Source: Rahnella inusitata (GTDB lineage Bacteria > Pseudomonadota > Gammaproteobacteria > Enterobacterales > Enterobacteriaceae). Taken from it: a stretch of 64,000 nucleotides of DNA. The DNA is taken from contig NZ_JYDE01000019.1 of the NCBI RefSeq assembly GCF_003263515.1, positions 122,384 through 186,383 on the forward strand. Direction: 5' to 3'. Each line of letters starts with the position of its first letter. Within the stretch, counting starts at the first letter, position 1. Both the position numbers and the translations under genes were made by a program. The notes below the pieces were generated by a model. It was not told where the DNA came from and made no database searches. It saw nothing but the letters and a program-made list of their open reading frames with translations. This document shows positions 1 through 8,906 of this stretch, one piece after another.

Positions 1-2101
1 CCGGGCGGGGATTTTAGACAGCTTTATTAACATGGCCGATGAGGTCGAAACGGTCTCCGATGACACCCGTATCGCGCTGCTGGCGGCGATGGGACGTGAC
101 CCGCAGGACGTCGAAGACGTTACACCGGTTCCGCCAGTGAAAGTGTTTACCGCAGGCAAAAAAGTGCTGATAACGCCCGCAGGCAGCGGCGAATTTACGT
201 GGCAACTGACGCTGGAAAACGGTGACCAGACGCAGGGAGAAACTCACAGCGGCAACCTGATCAATCTCACCGTCAGTCTGCCCACCGGCTATCACCAGCT
301 GACCTTATCGCAAAATGGTCAGGCCTGGGCGTGCCGGATTATTGTGGTGCCCCCGCGCTGTTTCGAGCCTCAGGCTTTGCGGGAAGGACAAAAATTGTGG
401 GGTGCGACCCTACAGCTGTATACGCTTCGTTCGGAAAATAACTGGGGCGTGGGTGATTTTGGCGATCTTAAAAGAATGGTCGAAGAAGTCGGAAAACGCG
501 GCGGTGCATTTGTCGGGCTGAATCCGATTCATGCGCTTTATCCGGCGAATCCGCTAAGCGCCAGCCCGTACAGCCCGTCGTCCCGCCGCTGGCTGAATCT
601 GACGTATATCGACGTGAATGCCGTGGAAGAGTTTGCCGCGAGCTCACTGGCGCAAAGCTGGTGGCATTCTGTCGAAACGCACGATGCGCTGTTACAGGCG
701 CGCAGTACGGATTACGTCGATTATCCGCTGGTGATGAAGCTCAAATCCGCCGCGCTGAAACTGGCGTGGCCGCTGTTTGGCGAGCTGCCAGAAGCCAGCT
801 TGCGTAAGCGTGATTTCCGACGTTTTGTGCAAAACGGCGGCGACAGTTTACGCCAGCAGGCGCTGTTCGACGCGCTGCATACCCACCTGCGGGATCTGGA
901 TTTGGGCCAGTGGGGCTGGCCGGTCTGGCCCGATGCGTATCGTGATGCGAAAGGCGCAGACGTGGCTGAATTCAGCGAGCGTTACGCCAGTGAAATTGAG
1001 TTCTTCATGTGGCAGCAGTGGCTGGCACACATGCAGTTTTCCGCGTGTTATCAGCGCAGCGTTGAACTGGAGATGCCCATCGGGTTGTATCGGGATTTAG
1101 CGGTCGGTGTCGCCGAAGGCGGAGCAGAAACCTGGTCGGATCCGGCTTTATATTGCCTGAACGCCACCATCGGCGCACCGCCGGACATCCTCGGGCCGCA
1201 GGGGCAAAACTGGGGGCTGCCGCCCATCGATCCGCATGAAATGAAAGCCCGTGCCTATCAGCCATTTATTGACTTACTGCGCGCTAATATGGCGGAGTGC
1301 GGCGCGCTGCGTATCGATCACGTGATGGGATTGCTGCGGCTATGGTGGATACCGGCCGATCAGGAAGCGGGGAACGGTGCGTATGTGCGTTATCCGCTGG
1401 AAGATTTGCTCGGCGTGCTGGCGCTGGAAAGTCAGCGGCATCAGTGCATGGTGATTGGCGAAGATCTTGGCACTGTGCCCAAAGAGATTGTTGCCAGCCT
1501 GCGCGACAGCGGCGTCTATTCCTATAAAGTGCTGTATTTCGAGCACGATAAAACCTTCACTTATCGCCCGCCGCAGGATTACGTGGCGCAGGCAATGGCC
1601 ACGGTCACTACGCATGATTTACCCACGCTGCGTGGGTACTGGGAGGGCGGTGATTTAACGCTCGGTGAGTCGCTGGGCGTGTACCCGGATCCGCAGGTGC
1701 TGGAGAAACTGCGCGGCGAGCGGGAGCGCAGTAAACAGGGGCTGCTAAACGCGCTGCATCTGCAACACTGCGTGCCGAAAGGGACATCGCGCCATACCGG
1801 AAACATGCCGATGACGCCGGAGCTTAACCGGGGTTTACAGTGTTATCTGGCAGACAGCGCCAGCGCACTGCTCGGCCTGCAACCGGAAGACTGGCTGGAT
1901 ATGGATTTGCCGGTCAATGTGCCCGGCACCAATACCGAATATCCCAACTGGCGGCGAAAACTGACGCGAACGCTGGAGGACATGTTTGGCGATAAGCATA
2001 TTGATGCGCTGCTCAGTGATTTGAACCAGCGCAGGCAGGTGGTTTCAGCGCCGTCTGCTAAACCCTCTCCCAGCCTCCCGCTTCGCACGGAGAGGCGCTA
2101 A
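1..2101 (+). CDS. malQ: 4-alpha-glucanotransferase (amylomaltase), 5' end outside window
   Basis: Cytoplasmic GH77 enzyme that transfers maltosyl and longer dextrinyl units between malto-oligosaccharides in maltose/maltodextrin use. The reading frame is open to the left edge (first whole codon at 2) and the residues before the ATG at 32 still align with internal E. coli MalQ sequence, so that ATG is not the true start; roughly 20-25 N-terminal residues are missing. Catalytic signatures are visible in order: RIDHVMG (nucleophile Asp, about nt 1310), IGEDLGTVP (acid/base Glu, about 1455) and TTHDLPT (third carboxylate, about 1610). LGLQPEDWLDM near the end is typical of enterobacterial MalQ. 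The product ends with a Ser/Pro/Arg-rich tail unlike E. coli. In E. coli malQ follows malP; malP is not in view. Confidence 0.97.
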   Translation, partial: RAGILDSFINMADEVETVSDDTRIALLAAMGRDPQDVEDVTPVPPVKVFTAGKKVLITPAGSGEFTWQLTLENGDQTQGETHSGNLINLTVSLPTGYHQLTLSQNGQAWACRIIVVPPRCFEPQALREGQKLWGATLQLYTLRSENNWGVGDFGDLKRMVEEVGKRGGAFVGLNPIHALYPANPLSASPYSPSSRRWLNLTYIDVNAVEEFAASSLAQSWWHSVETHDALLQARSTDYVDYPLVMKLKSAALKLAWPLFGELPEASLRKRDFRRFVQNGGDSLRQQALFDALHTHLRDLDLGQWGWPVWPDAYRDAKGADVAEFSERYASEIEFFMWQQWLAHMQFSACYQRSVELEMPIGLYRDLAVGVAEGGAETWSDPALYCLNATIGAPPDILGPQGQNWGLPPIDPHEMKARAYQPFIDLLRANMAECGALRIDHVMGLLRLWWIPADQEAGNGAYVRYPLEDLLGVLALESQRHQCMVIGEDLGTVPKEIVASLRDSGVYSYKVLYFEHDKTFTYRPPQDYVAQAMATVTTHDLPTLRGYWEGGDLTLGESLGVYPDPQVLEKLRGERERSKQGLLNALHLQHCVPKGTSRHTGNMPMTPELNRGLQCYLADSASALLGLQPEDWLDMDLPVNVPGTNTEYPNWRRKLTRTLEDMFGDKHIDALLSDLNQRRQVVSAPSAKPSPSLPLRTERR

Positions 2102-2164
2102 AACACGCTTGCCTTCCTTACCGCTTTGGGTGGGGTATTGAGGGCATTTCTAAACCGGAGCCAT

Positions 2165-2196
2165 AAAAAAAGCACCCAATTCACAGGGTGCTTTTT
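2165..2196. terminator. Bidirectional intrinsic terminator between malQ and nfuA
   Basis: The arms AAAAAAGCACCC and GGGTGCTTTTT flank an 8-nt loop. The A-run on the left and the T-run on the right let it work for both convergent genes, malQ (+) and nfuA (-). Confidence 0.9.
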
Positions 2197-2220
2197 GCAT
2201 TTTGGCCGATCAACGGTTGA

Positions 2221-2796
2221 TCAGTAGAATGAGTGTTCGCCGCGCTGGTGTTCGGTCAGATCGCGAACGCCTTTCAGCTCTGGGAAGTTTTGCAGCAGTT
2301 CTTTCTCGATGCCATCTTTCAGGGTGACATCAATCATTGAACAGCCGTTACAGCCGCCGCCGAATTGCAGAATGGCGATACCATCATCGGTGATTTCCAT
2401 CAGGGAAACACGGCCACCGTGGCTGGCTAACTGCGGGTTAATCTGCGACTGCAGCTGGTATTCAACACGTTCCATCAGCGGCGCATCGTCAGACACTTTA
2501 CGCATTTTCGCGTTCGGCGCTTTCAGCGTCAGCTGGGAACCGAGCTGATCGGTCACGAAATCGATCACCGCGTCTTGCAGATAAGGCGCGCTGAGTTCAT
2601 CGACGAAAGCAGACAGCTTCTCGAACTTCAGTTCGGTATCCGTCGCTTCAACCGCGTCGGGTGGGCAATAGGAGACACCGCACTCTGCGGTTGGCGTACC
2701 CGGATTGATCACGAATACGCGGATTTGGGTGCCTTCTTCCTGGTTTGCCAGCAGTTTGGCAAAGTGCTCTTGGGCAGCATCGGTAACAAGGATCAT
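2221..2796 (-). CDS. nfuA: Fe/S biogenesis protein NfuA
   Basis: A 4Fe-4S cluster carrier that delivers clusters to apoproteins, important under oxidative stress and iron limitation. It is 191 residues, the usual length. Residues 1 to about 95 form a degenerate A-type scaffold domain without its cysteines. Residues from about 105 form the NifU-like C-terminal domain with the cluster-binding pair in [11 protein letters not shown] (Cys149 and Cys152, same positions as in E. coli). The product ends in RGEHSFY. It lies upstream of gntX in the E. coli arrangement, but gntT, which separates nfuA from malQ there, is missing here. A TATTAT -10-like element with a TGACGG -35-like element lies at about 2830-2860 on the minus strand (weak support). 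Confidence 0.97.
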   Translation of the reverse strand: MILVTDAAQEHFAKLLANQEEGTQIRVFVINPGTPTAECGVSYCPPDAVEATDTELKFEKLSAFVDELSAPYLQDAVIDFVTDQLGSQLTLKAPNAKMRKVSDDAPLMERVEYQLQSQINPQLASHGGRVSLMEITDDGIAILQFGGGCNGCSMIDVTLKDGIEKELLQNFPELKGVRDLTEHQRGEHSFY

Positions 2797-2899
2797 AACA
2801 TTAGCTCAATAGTTGACTATTCCAGTTGGTTATAATACGCCCTTTGCATTTACCCGTCATCCCTCGTGTTGCCGCAGTGTTAGCAGCACGTGCTTAAGC

Positions 2900-3583
2900 T
2901 TACAGCGTCCGGCAAATACAGCCAATTTGCAGCGAAGCAACTCCCTGTTTACGCAGGATTTTACTGATTTCCCGCACGGTACTGCCGGTGGTGACCACAT
3001 CGTCTACCAGCATCACATGCTTATTGTACAGATTTTCATGACAGGTAAACGCCTTGCGCAAATTCCACTTTCTTTCCCGCTCGGTCAGGCTTTGCTGCGG
3101 CGGTGTACGTCGGTTGCGGCGCAGGGCATAGGGCAGAAAATCGCAGTGCAGCCATCGCGCCAGAGGACGGGCGAGCAGTTCACTTTGATTATAGCCGCGT
3201 GAGAAATAGCGCTTCTGGTGTAGCGGAACGCTTAATATAACGTCCGGCCTTGGCAACGACCTTTCGCGCCAGCGCGCCTGCCAGCGCAGTAACAACAGGC
3301 GGGCGAGGGCGGTATCCAGCTCCGGCTGTTTCGAGAATTTCAGGCGCAGCACCAGTCCGCTGACCGGCATTTCATAGGGACAGGCGAAGATCATCGCATC
3401 CCACGGCGGCGGTTTTTGCAGGCAGCGACCACACTCCAAATGTGCTGCGGCACATGGCAATCCGCAGCGCGGGCAGCAGGGCGGTATGGCGGGCAGATTT
3501 TTCATGCACAGACTGCAAATCCCCTGAACTGCAAGATGCAGCGGACACTGGCATAGCCAACAGCGGCTGGCAATTGTTAGCAT
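2900..3583 (-). CDS. gntX: ComF-family phosphoribosyltransferase-like DNA utilisation protein GntX
   Basis: ComF family protein; in E. coli gntX (yhgH) is needed for using DNA as a nutrient, and biochemical function is uncertain. The N-terminus carries zinc-ribbon cysteine pairs ([20 protein letters not shown]), and the C-terminal half has a PRTase signature, [15 protein letters not shown] chose the ATG at 3583 ([11 protein letters not shown]), giving 227 residues as in E. coli; the frame stays open 18 codons further upstream, but that stretch overlaps the divergent bioH leader and has no homology. It is divergent from bioH with only about 46 bp between starts, so the promoters must overlap. 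The hof genes further right share the DNA-utilisation theme. Confidence 0.93.
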   Translation of the reverse strand: MLTIASRCWLCQCPLHLAVQGICSLCMKNLPAIPPCCPRCGLPCAAAHLECGRCLQKPPPWDAMIFACPYEMPVSGLVLRLKFSKQPELDTALARLLLLRWQARWRERSLPRPDVILSVPLHQKRYFSRGYNQSELLARPLARWLHCDFLPYALRRNRRTPPQQSLTERERKWNLRKAFTCHENLYNKHVMLVDDVVTTGSTVREISKILRKQGVASLQIGCICRTL

Positions 3584-3629
3584 AGTGGCGGATTCCTTTT
3601 GCCATTCAGACAGACACGGACAATACGCT

Positions 3630-4400
3630 ATGAACACGCTTTACCGGGAGACAATCGGCGAGGGAGATCGCCATCTTGTGCTGCTTCACGGATGGGGACT
3701 GAATGCACAAGTGTGGCGTTACACCGCCGAGCGGCTTGCGCCGCATTTCTGTCTGCATCTGATCGACCTGCCGGGCTATGGCCGCAGCGAAGGATTTGGC
3801 GCGATGACGCTCGAAGAGATGGCGGAAATCGTGCTGGCCGCTGCCCCTGAAAAAGCCGCATGGCTGGGCTGGTCACTGGGCGGACTGGTCGCCAGTCAGA
3901 TTGCGCTGACAGCGCCGCAGCGGGTGGAAAAACTCATTACTGTCGCCTCCTCGCCCTGTTTCGCTGCACAGGACGACTGGCCGGGTATCCGCCCCGACGT
4001 ATTGCACGGGTTCCAGCATCAGCTGAGTGAGGATTTCCAGCGCACCGTCGAGCGTTTTCTGGCGCTGCAAACGCTGGGCAGCGACAGCGCGCGGCAGGAT
4101 GCGCGTCTGCTGAAATCTATCGTGCTCGGCTTGCCGATGCCGGGCGTAGAGGTGCTCAACGGTGGCCTGGAGATTTTACGCAGCGTCGATCTGCGCCAGC
4201 CGATGACCGCGCTGACCATGCCGTTGCTGCGAGTTTATGGCGCGCTGGACGGTCTGGTGCCGCGCAAAGTGGTGCCGTTGCTGGATGAACTGTGGCCGCA
4301 GTCGCGTTCGGAAATTATGGGCAAGGCCTCACACGCGCCGTTTATCTCGCATCCGGATGCCTTCTGTTCGATTGTTGAGTCCTTCCTGATTGCAAAATGA
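3630..4400 (+). CDS. bioH: Pimeloyl-[acyl-carrier protein] methyl ester esterase BioH
   Basis: An alpha/beta hydrolase that cleaves the methyl ester of pimeloyl-ACP, ending the BioC-BioH route to the pimelate moiety of biotin. Start ATG at 3630 (MNTLYRET) gives 256 residues, the E. coli length; an earlier in-frame ATG at 3585 overlaps gntX and lacks homology. Visible features are the oxyanion region HGWG, the nucleophile elbow GWSLGG with Ser82, the acid in the ALDGLVPRK segment and the catalytic His in [11 protein letters not shown]. Cytoplasmic. In E. coli bioH neighbours yhgA/feoC; here about 9 kb with the mdc cluster separates bioH from feoC. Confidence 0.97.
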   Translation: MNTLYRETIGEGDRHLVLLHGWGLNAQVWRYTAERLAPHFCLHLIDLPGYGRSEGFGAMTLEEMAEIVLAAAPEKAAWLGWSLGGLVASQIALTAPQRVEKLITVASSPCFAAQDDWPGIRPDVLHGFQHQLSEDFQRTVERFLALQTLGSDSARQDARLLKSIVLGLPMPGVEVLNGGLEILRSVDLRQPMTALTMPLLRVYGALDGLVPRKVVPLLDELWPQSRSEIMGKASHAPFISHPDAFCSIVESFLIAK

Positions 4401-4630
4401 AAGGTAATGTAAATATTTTTTTCAAATTTCTGGATAATTTCCAAAGGTGACCAATACTTAAGCCGATATGGCGGAGTGACTGGCAAGCGTAAGTTGTTAT
4501 GCCTGCCTGTTTGCGTCTCTGGGGAGTTTACTGGTGTTTAACCATGAGGGTCATGCCAGCGCAACGACACTTTACGTTCATATCCTGACGGCTTTTTTGA
4601 AAACTATTCATCCAATTTAAAGGTAATGTC

Positions 4631-4900
4631 ATGAAAACTAATAAAATTATCGTTGCGGCAATGCTGACCGGGTTATTCTCAATCAACGCCATGGCGGCGG
4701 ATATGATCTCCAAAGAAGAAGCCAAAGAAAAAGGTTACACCAGCCTGGGCGTGGTCACGACCAGCAATGAATACACCGCACCAATGGATGCTAAAGAAGA
4801 GCTGTCCAAACTGGCTGATGAGAAAGGCGGCAAATACTACGTTGTGATTGCGGCTCAAGAGAAAAAGAAAATCACTGCAACGGCTGAAGTCTTCAAATAA
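4631..4900 (+). CDS. Small exported DUF1471 (YhcN/BhsA/McbA) family protein
   Basis: An 89-residue precursor with a Sec signal peptide ending in the AMA-A region (cleavage about residue 22), followed by a short mature domain with the DUF1471 pattern: SLGVVTTSN at its start, DAKEELSKLADEKGGKYYVVIAA, and a final TATAEVFK strand. Family members are periplasmic stress-induced proteins (acid, peroxide, biofilm). The exact paralogue cannot be named. An AAAGGT ribosome-binding site lies 6-7 nt before the ATG. It sits alone between bioH and mdcA, with its own terminator directly downstream, so it is probably monocistronic. Confidence 0.85.
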   Translation: MKTNKIIVAAMLTGLFSINAMAADMISKEEAKEKGYTSLGVVTTSNEYTAPMDAKEELSKLADEKGGKYYVVIAAQEKKKITATAEVFK

Positions 4901-4924
4901 AACAGTTGAACTGAACCTGACTGA

Positions 4925-4949
4925 GGGATGCCACTGCGCATCCCTTTTT
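4925..4949 (+). terminator. Intrinsic terminator of the DUF1471 gene
   Basis: GGGATGC, a 6-nt loop, GCATCCC, then TTTTT, starting 24 nt after the stop codon. Confidence 0.88.
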
Positions 4950-5208
4950 ATTTCCACTCATTTTGTGCGCCATCTCCCTTTCTGAATTCCACATCCTCCT
5001 GATTTACCGAATTTAATTTTAATCGTTACTCTTAGAGTAACGAAGTGTCAGACCGCTTAATTGATGGGTTCCCTGTGGATTCCTACACTTAACCCGTTAC
5101 CTAAACAGGTCAAATGTGATGCAACCGCCACTTGCCTGAACTTCCCCCGTTCTTTCTTTTTCGTTACGTCGGGAAGGCTTCAGCAAGCTCAACCCAGGGA
5201 GGTTTGGC
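4950..5208 (+). promoter_or_regulatory. mdcA upstream region with a palindromic operator candidate
   Basis: A non-coding leader of the malonate cluster. It contains a perfect inverted repeat at 5024-5042, CGTTACTC-TTA-GAGTAACG, about 167 nt upstream of the mdcA ATG. Its size and T...A-bracketed palindrome resemble a LysR-type box (T-N11-A), so MdcR binding is a reasonable inference, not shown by the sequence. A strong ribosome-binding site, GGGAGG, precedes the ATG at 5209. No clear sigma-70 promoter could be fixed by eye. Confidence 0.5.
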
Positions 5209-6870
5209 ATGCCGCAACATCCGCAGACCACGAAAGCGTGGGACACCCGCCGCAATGAAAAACAACGGCGTATCGACAGTGTCCGCTCCGTGGCCGAGGG
5301 TAAAGTGTTACCCACCGATAAAATTATTCCTGTTCTGGAAGCGCTGATTGCCTCCGGCGACCGCGTGGTGATGGAAGGGAATAACCAGAAACAAGCCGAT
5401 TTTCTGTCCCGCTCACTGGCCAAAGTGAATCCTGAAAAGCTGCATGATTTGCATATGATCATGCCGAGCGTCAGCCGCGCCGAACATCTGGATCTCTTCG
5501 AACGCGGCATTGCCCGCAAACTCGATTTCGCCTTCTCCGGCCCGCAAAGTCTGCGCATTGCGCAGTTGCTGGAAGACGGTCAGATGGAAATCGGGGCTAT
5601 TCACACTTACATCGAACTCTATTCCCGCCTGTACGTCGATCTGGTGCCGAACATTGCGCTGATCGCCGGTTTCAAAGCGGATCGCAAAGGGAATCTCTAC
5701 ACCGGCGCGAGCACCGAAGATACGCCTGCGCTGGTCGAAGCGGCGGCCTTTAAAAACGGCATCGTGATTGCGCAGGTCAACGAACTGGTCGAAGACGACG
5801 CCGACCTGCCGCGCGTGGACATTCCCGGCGACTGGATTGATTTCGTGGTGGTGGCCGATAAGCCGTTCTTCATCGAACCGCTGTTCACCCGCGATCCGCG
5901 CCTGATTAAACCGGTTCACGTCCTGATGGCGATGATGGCTATCAAAGGCATCTACGCCAAACACAACGTGCAGTCGCTAAACCACGGCATCGGCTTTAAC
6001 ACCGCGGCTATCGAATTGCTGCTGCCGACCTACGGCGAACAGCTCGGCCTGCGCGGCAAAATCTGTAAACACTGGACGCTCAACCCGCACCCGACGCTGA
6101 TCCCCGCTATCGAAAGTGGCTGGGTGGATACCGTTCACTGCTTCGGCGGCGAACTGGGAATGGAAGAGTACATCCGCGCCCGTCCTGACGTGTTCTTCAC
6201 TGGCCGGGACGGCTCGATGCGATCTAACCGCGCGTTCTGCCAAATGGCCGGTCAGTACGCGGTGGACATGTTCATCGGTTCCACCTTGCAGGTTGATGGC
6301 CTCGCTAACTCCTCCACCGTGACCCGCGGGCGTCTCGCCGGTTTCGGTGGTGCGCCAAACATGGGACATGACCCGCACGGTCGCCGCCACGCCACGCCTG
6401 CCTGGCTCGATATGATCGAAGAGCCGGACCCGCTGGCGCGCGGTAAAAAGCTGGTGGTGCAGATGGTTGAAACCTTCCAGGCCGGTGGCAAACCGACGTT
6501 CGTGGAAAAACTCGAAGCGGTGGATGTGGGTAAAGAATCCGGTATGCCGCTGGCACCGGTGATGATTTATGGCGATGACGTCACCCACGTCCTGACCGAA
6601 GAAGGGATCGCCTATCTGCATCGCGCCCGCTCTCTGGAAGAACGCCGTGCGATGGTTGCGGCGGTCGCCGGGATCACCGATATCGGCCTGGGCGTTGACG
6701 CCAAACGCGTTGCCGACCTGCGCCGTCAGGAACTGGTGGTCTTCCCGGAAGACATGGGTATTCGCCGCACCGACGCCACCCGTTCTTTACTCGCGGCTGG
6801 CAGCGTGAGCGATCTGGTTGACTGGTCCGGCGGCTTGTATAACCCGCCTGCCAAATTCCGCAGCTGGTGA
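5209..6870 (+). CDS. mdcA: Malonate decarboxylase alpha subunit (acetyl-S-ACP:malonate ACP transferase)
   Basis: The 553-residue transferase subunit of cytoplasmic biotin-independent malonate decarboxylase. It exchanges the acetyl group on the ACP prosthetic thiol for malonate, forming malonyl-ACP and acetate. The CoA-transferase-like fold is reflected in the sequence, and the Gly-rich GRLAGFGGAPNMGHDPHGR stretch is typical of MdcA. Length matches the Klebsiella enzyme. GGGAGG 8 nt before the ATG supports the start. It opens a tightly packed operon: mdcB starts inside or just after the mdcA stop codon. The gene is richer in GC-ending codons than the fimbrial genes further right and resembles backbone composition. 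Confidence 0.95.
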   Translation: MPQHPQTTKAWDTRRNEKQRRIDSVRSVAEGKVLPTDKIIPVLEALIASGDRVVMEGNNQKQADFLSRSLAKVNPEKLHDLHMIMPSVSRAEHLDLFERGIARKLDFAFSGPQSLRIAQLLEDGQMEIGAIHTYIELYSRLYVDLVPNIALIAGFKADRKGNLYTGASTEDTPALVEAAAFKNGIVIAQVNELVEDDADLPRVDIPGDWIDFVVVADKPFFIEPLFTRDPRLIKPVHVLMAMMAIKGIYAKHNVQSLNHGIGFNTAAIELLLPTYGEQLGLRGKICKHWTLNPHPTLIPAIESGWVDTVHCFGGELGMEEYIRARPDVFFTGRDGSMRSNRAFCQMAGQYAVDMFIGSTLQVDGLANSSTVTRGRLAGFGGAPNMGHDPHGRRHATPAWLDMIEEPDPLARGKKLVVQMVETFQAGGKPTFVEKLEAVDVGKESGMPLAPVMIYGDDVTHVLTEEGIAYLHRARSLEERRAMVAAVAGITDIGLGVDAKRVADLRRQELVVFPEDMGIRRTDATRSLLAAGSVSDLVDWSGGLYNPPAKFRSW

Positions 6871-7751
6871 TCCTGATGCCGCAGACTTTACCGATTGGCG
6901 CTGTGCTGACAGCGGAAGAACTGGCCGAAAGGCTGGCAGACACGGCGACGCAGGCGCTGATCGACGAAGCGCGGCTTAGCCCGAAACCGGGGCTGGTGGA
7001 CAGCCGGAGTTCTGGCGCACATCAGGATTTGAATCTGGATCTGATGGTGCGTTCGGCGCACAGCCTGACCCCGACGTTCTATGCGCTGGCGTTACACAGC
7101 TGGCAGCGCCCGGCGGATATCGCCCTGCGTCAGGACATCGGACGTTTAGGCCGTGCAGGTGAGGCGCAGATGATGGTGGAAACCGGCGGCGTCAATACGC
7201 ACCGCGGCGCTATCTGGGCGATGGGGTTGCTGGTCAGCGCCGTTGCCATGCAGCCGGAAAGCCTGCTGCCGCAGCACATTGCGCAGCGCGCCGCAAAAAT
7301 CGCGGCATTGCCCGACGTATTCAGCCCGAAAAAATTCAGTAAAGGATCGCACGCCGTGCAGCGTTATCAGGTGCCCGGCGCGCGCGAAGAGGCGCAGGGC
7401 GGATTCCCGCACATTATCGACTGCGCGCTGCCGCAGCTGCATCGCAGCCGTTCGCGCGGCGCCAGTGAAAGCGAAGCGCAGGTCGATGCATTACTGGCGG
7501 TGATGACCCGGCTTACCGATACCTGCGTGCTGTCGCGCGGTGGTTTACCGGCGCTGCACGCGATGCATCAGGGCGCGCAGGCGGTGCTCGCAGCCGGTGG
7601 AATGCACTCGGTTGCAGGCAGACAGCAATTACGGCGTCTGGAACGCCGGATGCTGGCCGATAACGTCTCGCCCGGTGGTGCAGCCGACTTACTGGCCGCG
7701 ACCCTGTTTCTCGACAGCGTCAGCGAACCGCACACGATACGAATTAACTAA
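6867..7751 (+). CDS. mdcB: Triphosphoribosyl-dephospho-CoA synthase MdcB
   Basis: CitG-family enzyme that makes the precursor (2'-(5''-triphosphoribosyl)-3'-dephospho-CoA) of the prosthetic group of the MdcC acyl carrier subunit, from ATP and dephospho-CoA. Family motifs seen: LIDEARLSPKPGLVDSRSSGAH near the N-terminus, TGGVNTHRGAIW in the middle and SPGGAADLLAATLFL at the end. A GTG at 6867 overlaps the mdcA stop by 4 nt (GTGA); an ATG at 6876 is an alternative start 3 codons later, and the sequence does not decide between them. 294 residues, normal for the family. Confidence 0.93.
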   Translation: MILMPQTLPIGAVLTAEELAERLADTATQALIDEARLSPKPGLVDSRSSGAHQDLNLDLMVRSAHSLTPTFYALALHSWQRPADIALRQDIGRLGRAGEAQMMVETGGVNTHRGAIWAMGLLVSAVAMQPESLLPQHIAQRAAKIAALPDVFSPKKFSKGSHAVQRYQVPGAREEAQGGFPHIIDCALPQLHRSRSRGASESEAQVDALLAVMTRLTDTCVLSRGGLPALHAMHQGAQAVLAAGGMHSVAGRQQLRRLERRMLADNVSPGGAADLLAATLFLDSVSEPHTIRIN

Positions 7752-7771
7752 CATCAGTAAAAAGAGGTGTT

Positions 7772-8074
7772 ATGGAACGTTTTGAATTTAGTTACCCGGC
7801 GGCCAAGCCGCTGGCAGATCACGCCCAGGCGGGCGTGGTGGGTTCCGGCGACTTAGAAGCGCTGTATGAACCCCACGCCACACAGGCGCTGAAAATTTCA
7901 GTGACCACTTCCGTCGATGGCAGCCACAGCCTGTGGCAGCACTTTTTCGACCGTCTGAGCACCCTGCGCGAACTACCGGCAGGTCGCCTCGACATCCATG
8001 ATTTTGGCGCCACACCAGGGGTTGCCCGTCTGCGTATCGAACAAGTCTTTGAGGAGGCTGAGCATGCAAACTGA
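7772..8074 (+). CDS. mdcC: Malonate decarboxylase acyl carrier protein (delta subunit)
   Basis: A 100-residue acyl carrier subunit that carries the 2'-(5''-phosphoribosyl)-3'-dephospho-CoA group. The expected attachment residue is Ser25 in VVGSGDLEALYEP, the position reported for the Klebsiella subunit. An AGAGGT ribosome-binding site precedes the ATG. The 3' end overlaps the start of mdcD by 11 nt, showing translational coupling within the operon. Confidence 0.94.
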   Translation: MERFEFSYPAAKPLADHAQAGVVGSGDLEALYEPHATQALKISVTTSVDGSHSLWQHFFDRLSTLRELPAGRLDIHDFGATPGVARLRIEQVFEEAEHAN

Positions 8075-8906
8075 TGCCGATCAGAGCTTTATCGAGCTGA
8101 GTGCCCGTCAGCGCGCCCGCAAATTGCTGGACGCCGGGACTTTCCGCGAACTGCTGGGGCCGTTCGACCGCATCATGTCGCCGTGGCTGGAACCGCAGGG
8201 CATTGTCCCGCAGGCCGATGACGGCATGGTGGTCGCCAAAGGCCAGATCAACGGCCAGCCCGCCGTGGTTGTTGCGATTGAAGGCAGCTTCCAGGGCGGC
8301 AGCATGGGTGAAGTGTCCGGAGCCAAAATGGCCGCTGCCTTGGAAATGGCAGCGGAAGATAACCGCAACGGTATCCCGACGCAGGCGGTTCTGCTGCTGG
8401 AAACCGGTGGTGTACGTTTGCAGGAAGCCAATCTGGGGCTGGCGGCAATCGCCGACATTCACGCCGCGATCGTAGATTTACGCCGCTATACGCCGGTGAT
8501 TGGCGTCGTGGCCGGAACCGTCGGCTGCTTCGGCGGGATGTCGATTGCCGCCGCGTTGTGCAGCTATCTGATTGTCACCCGTGAAGCACGCCTCGGCCTG
8601 AACGGCCCGCAGGTGATCGAACAGGAAGCTGGCATCGATGAATACGATTCCCGCGACCGCCCGTTTATCTGGAGTATGACCGGCGGCGAAGTGCGCTATC
8701 ACAGCGGTTTTGTTGATGCGCTGGTAAAAGATTCCCTTGTTGAAGTGAAAGACAACGTGCTGGCCTTCATCAAAAAAGGCGTCCCTGTGACACACCGTTC
8801 TGATAATTATGAGTATTACCTGCCAAAACTGACCGGTTTTGACACCGCGCAGCAGGCCAGCCGTGACGTGACGGAAGCCTTGTTTAACCGGGAGGATCGC
8901 GCATGA
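8064..8906 (+). CDS. mdcD: Malonate decarboxylase beta subunit
   Basis: Carboxyltransferase-like (crotonase fold) subunit that, with MdcE, decarboxylates malonyl-ACP to acetyl-ACP. I chose the ATG at 8064 (MQTDADQSFIELSARQRA), preceded by GGAGG; the frame is open from 7998 but that part lies wholly within mdcC. 280 residues. Gly-rich active-site stretches such as GSFQGGSMGEVSGAKM and ETGGVRLQEANLGL are characteristic. It overlaps mdcC by 11 nt at the start and mdcE by 4 nt (ATGA) at the end. Confidence 0.95.
   Translation: MQTDADQSFIELSARQRARKLLDAGTFRELLGPFDRIMSPWLEPQGIVPQADDGMVVAKGQINGQPAVVVAIEGSFQGGSMGEVSGAKMAAALEMAAEDNRNGIPTQAVLLLETGGVRLQEANLGLAAIADIHAAIVDLRRYTPVIGVVAGTVGCFGGMSIAAALCSYLIVTREARLGLNGPQVIEQEAGIDEYDSRDRPFIWSMTGGEVRYHSGFVDALVKDSLVEVKDNVLAFIKKGVPVTHRSDNYEYYLPKLTGFDTAQQASRDVTEALFNREDRA

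Noticed and set aside
2813-2836. TTGACT followed by TATAAT on the plus strand between nfuA and gntX, looking like a promoter
   Set aside because: Only 12 nt separate the two hexamers, too short for sigma-70, and it would point into the 3' end of gntX with no gene to serve.
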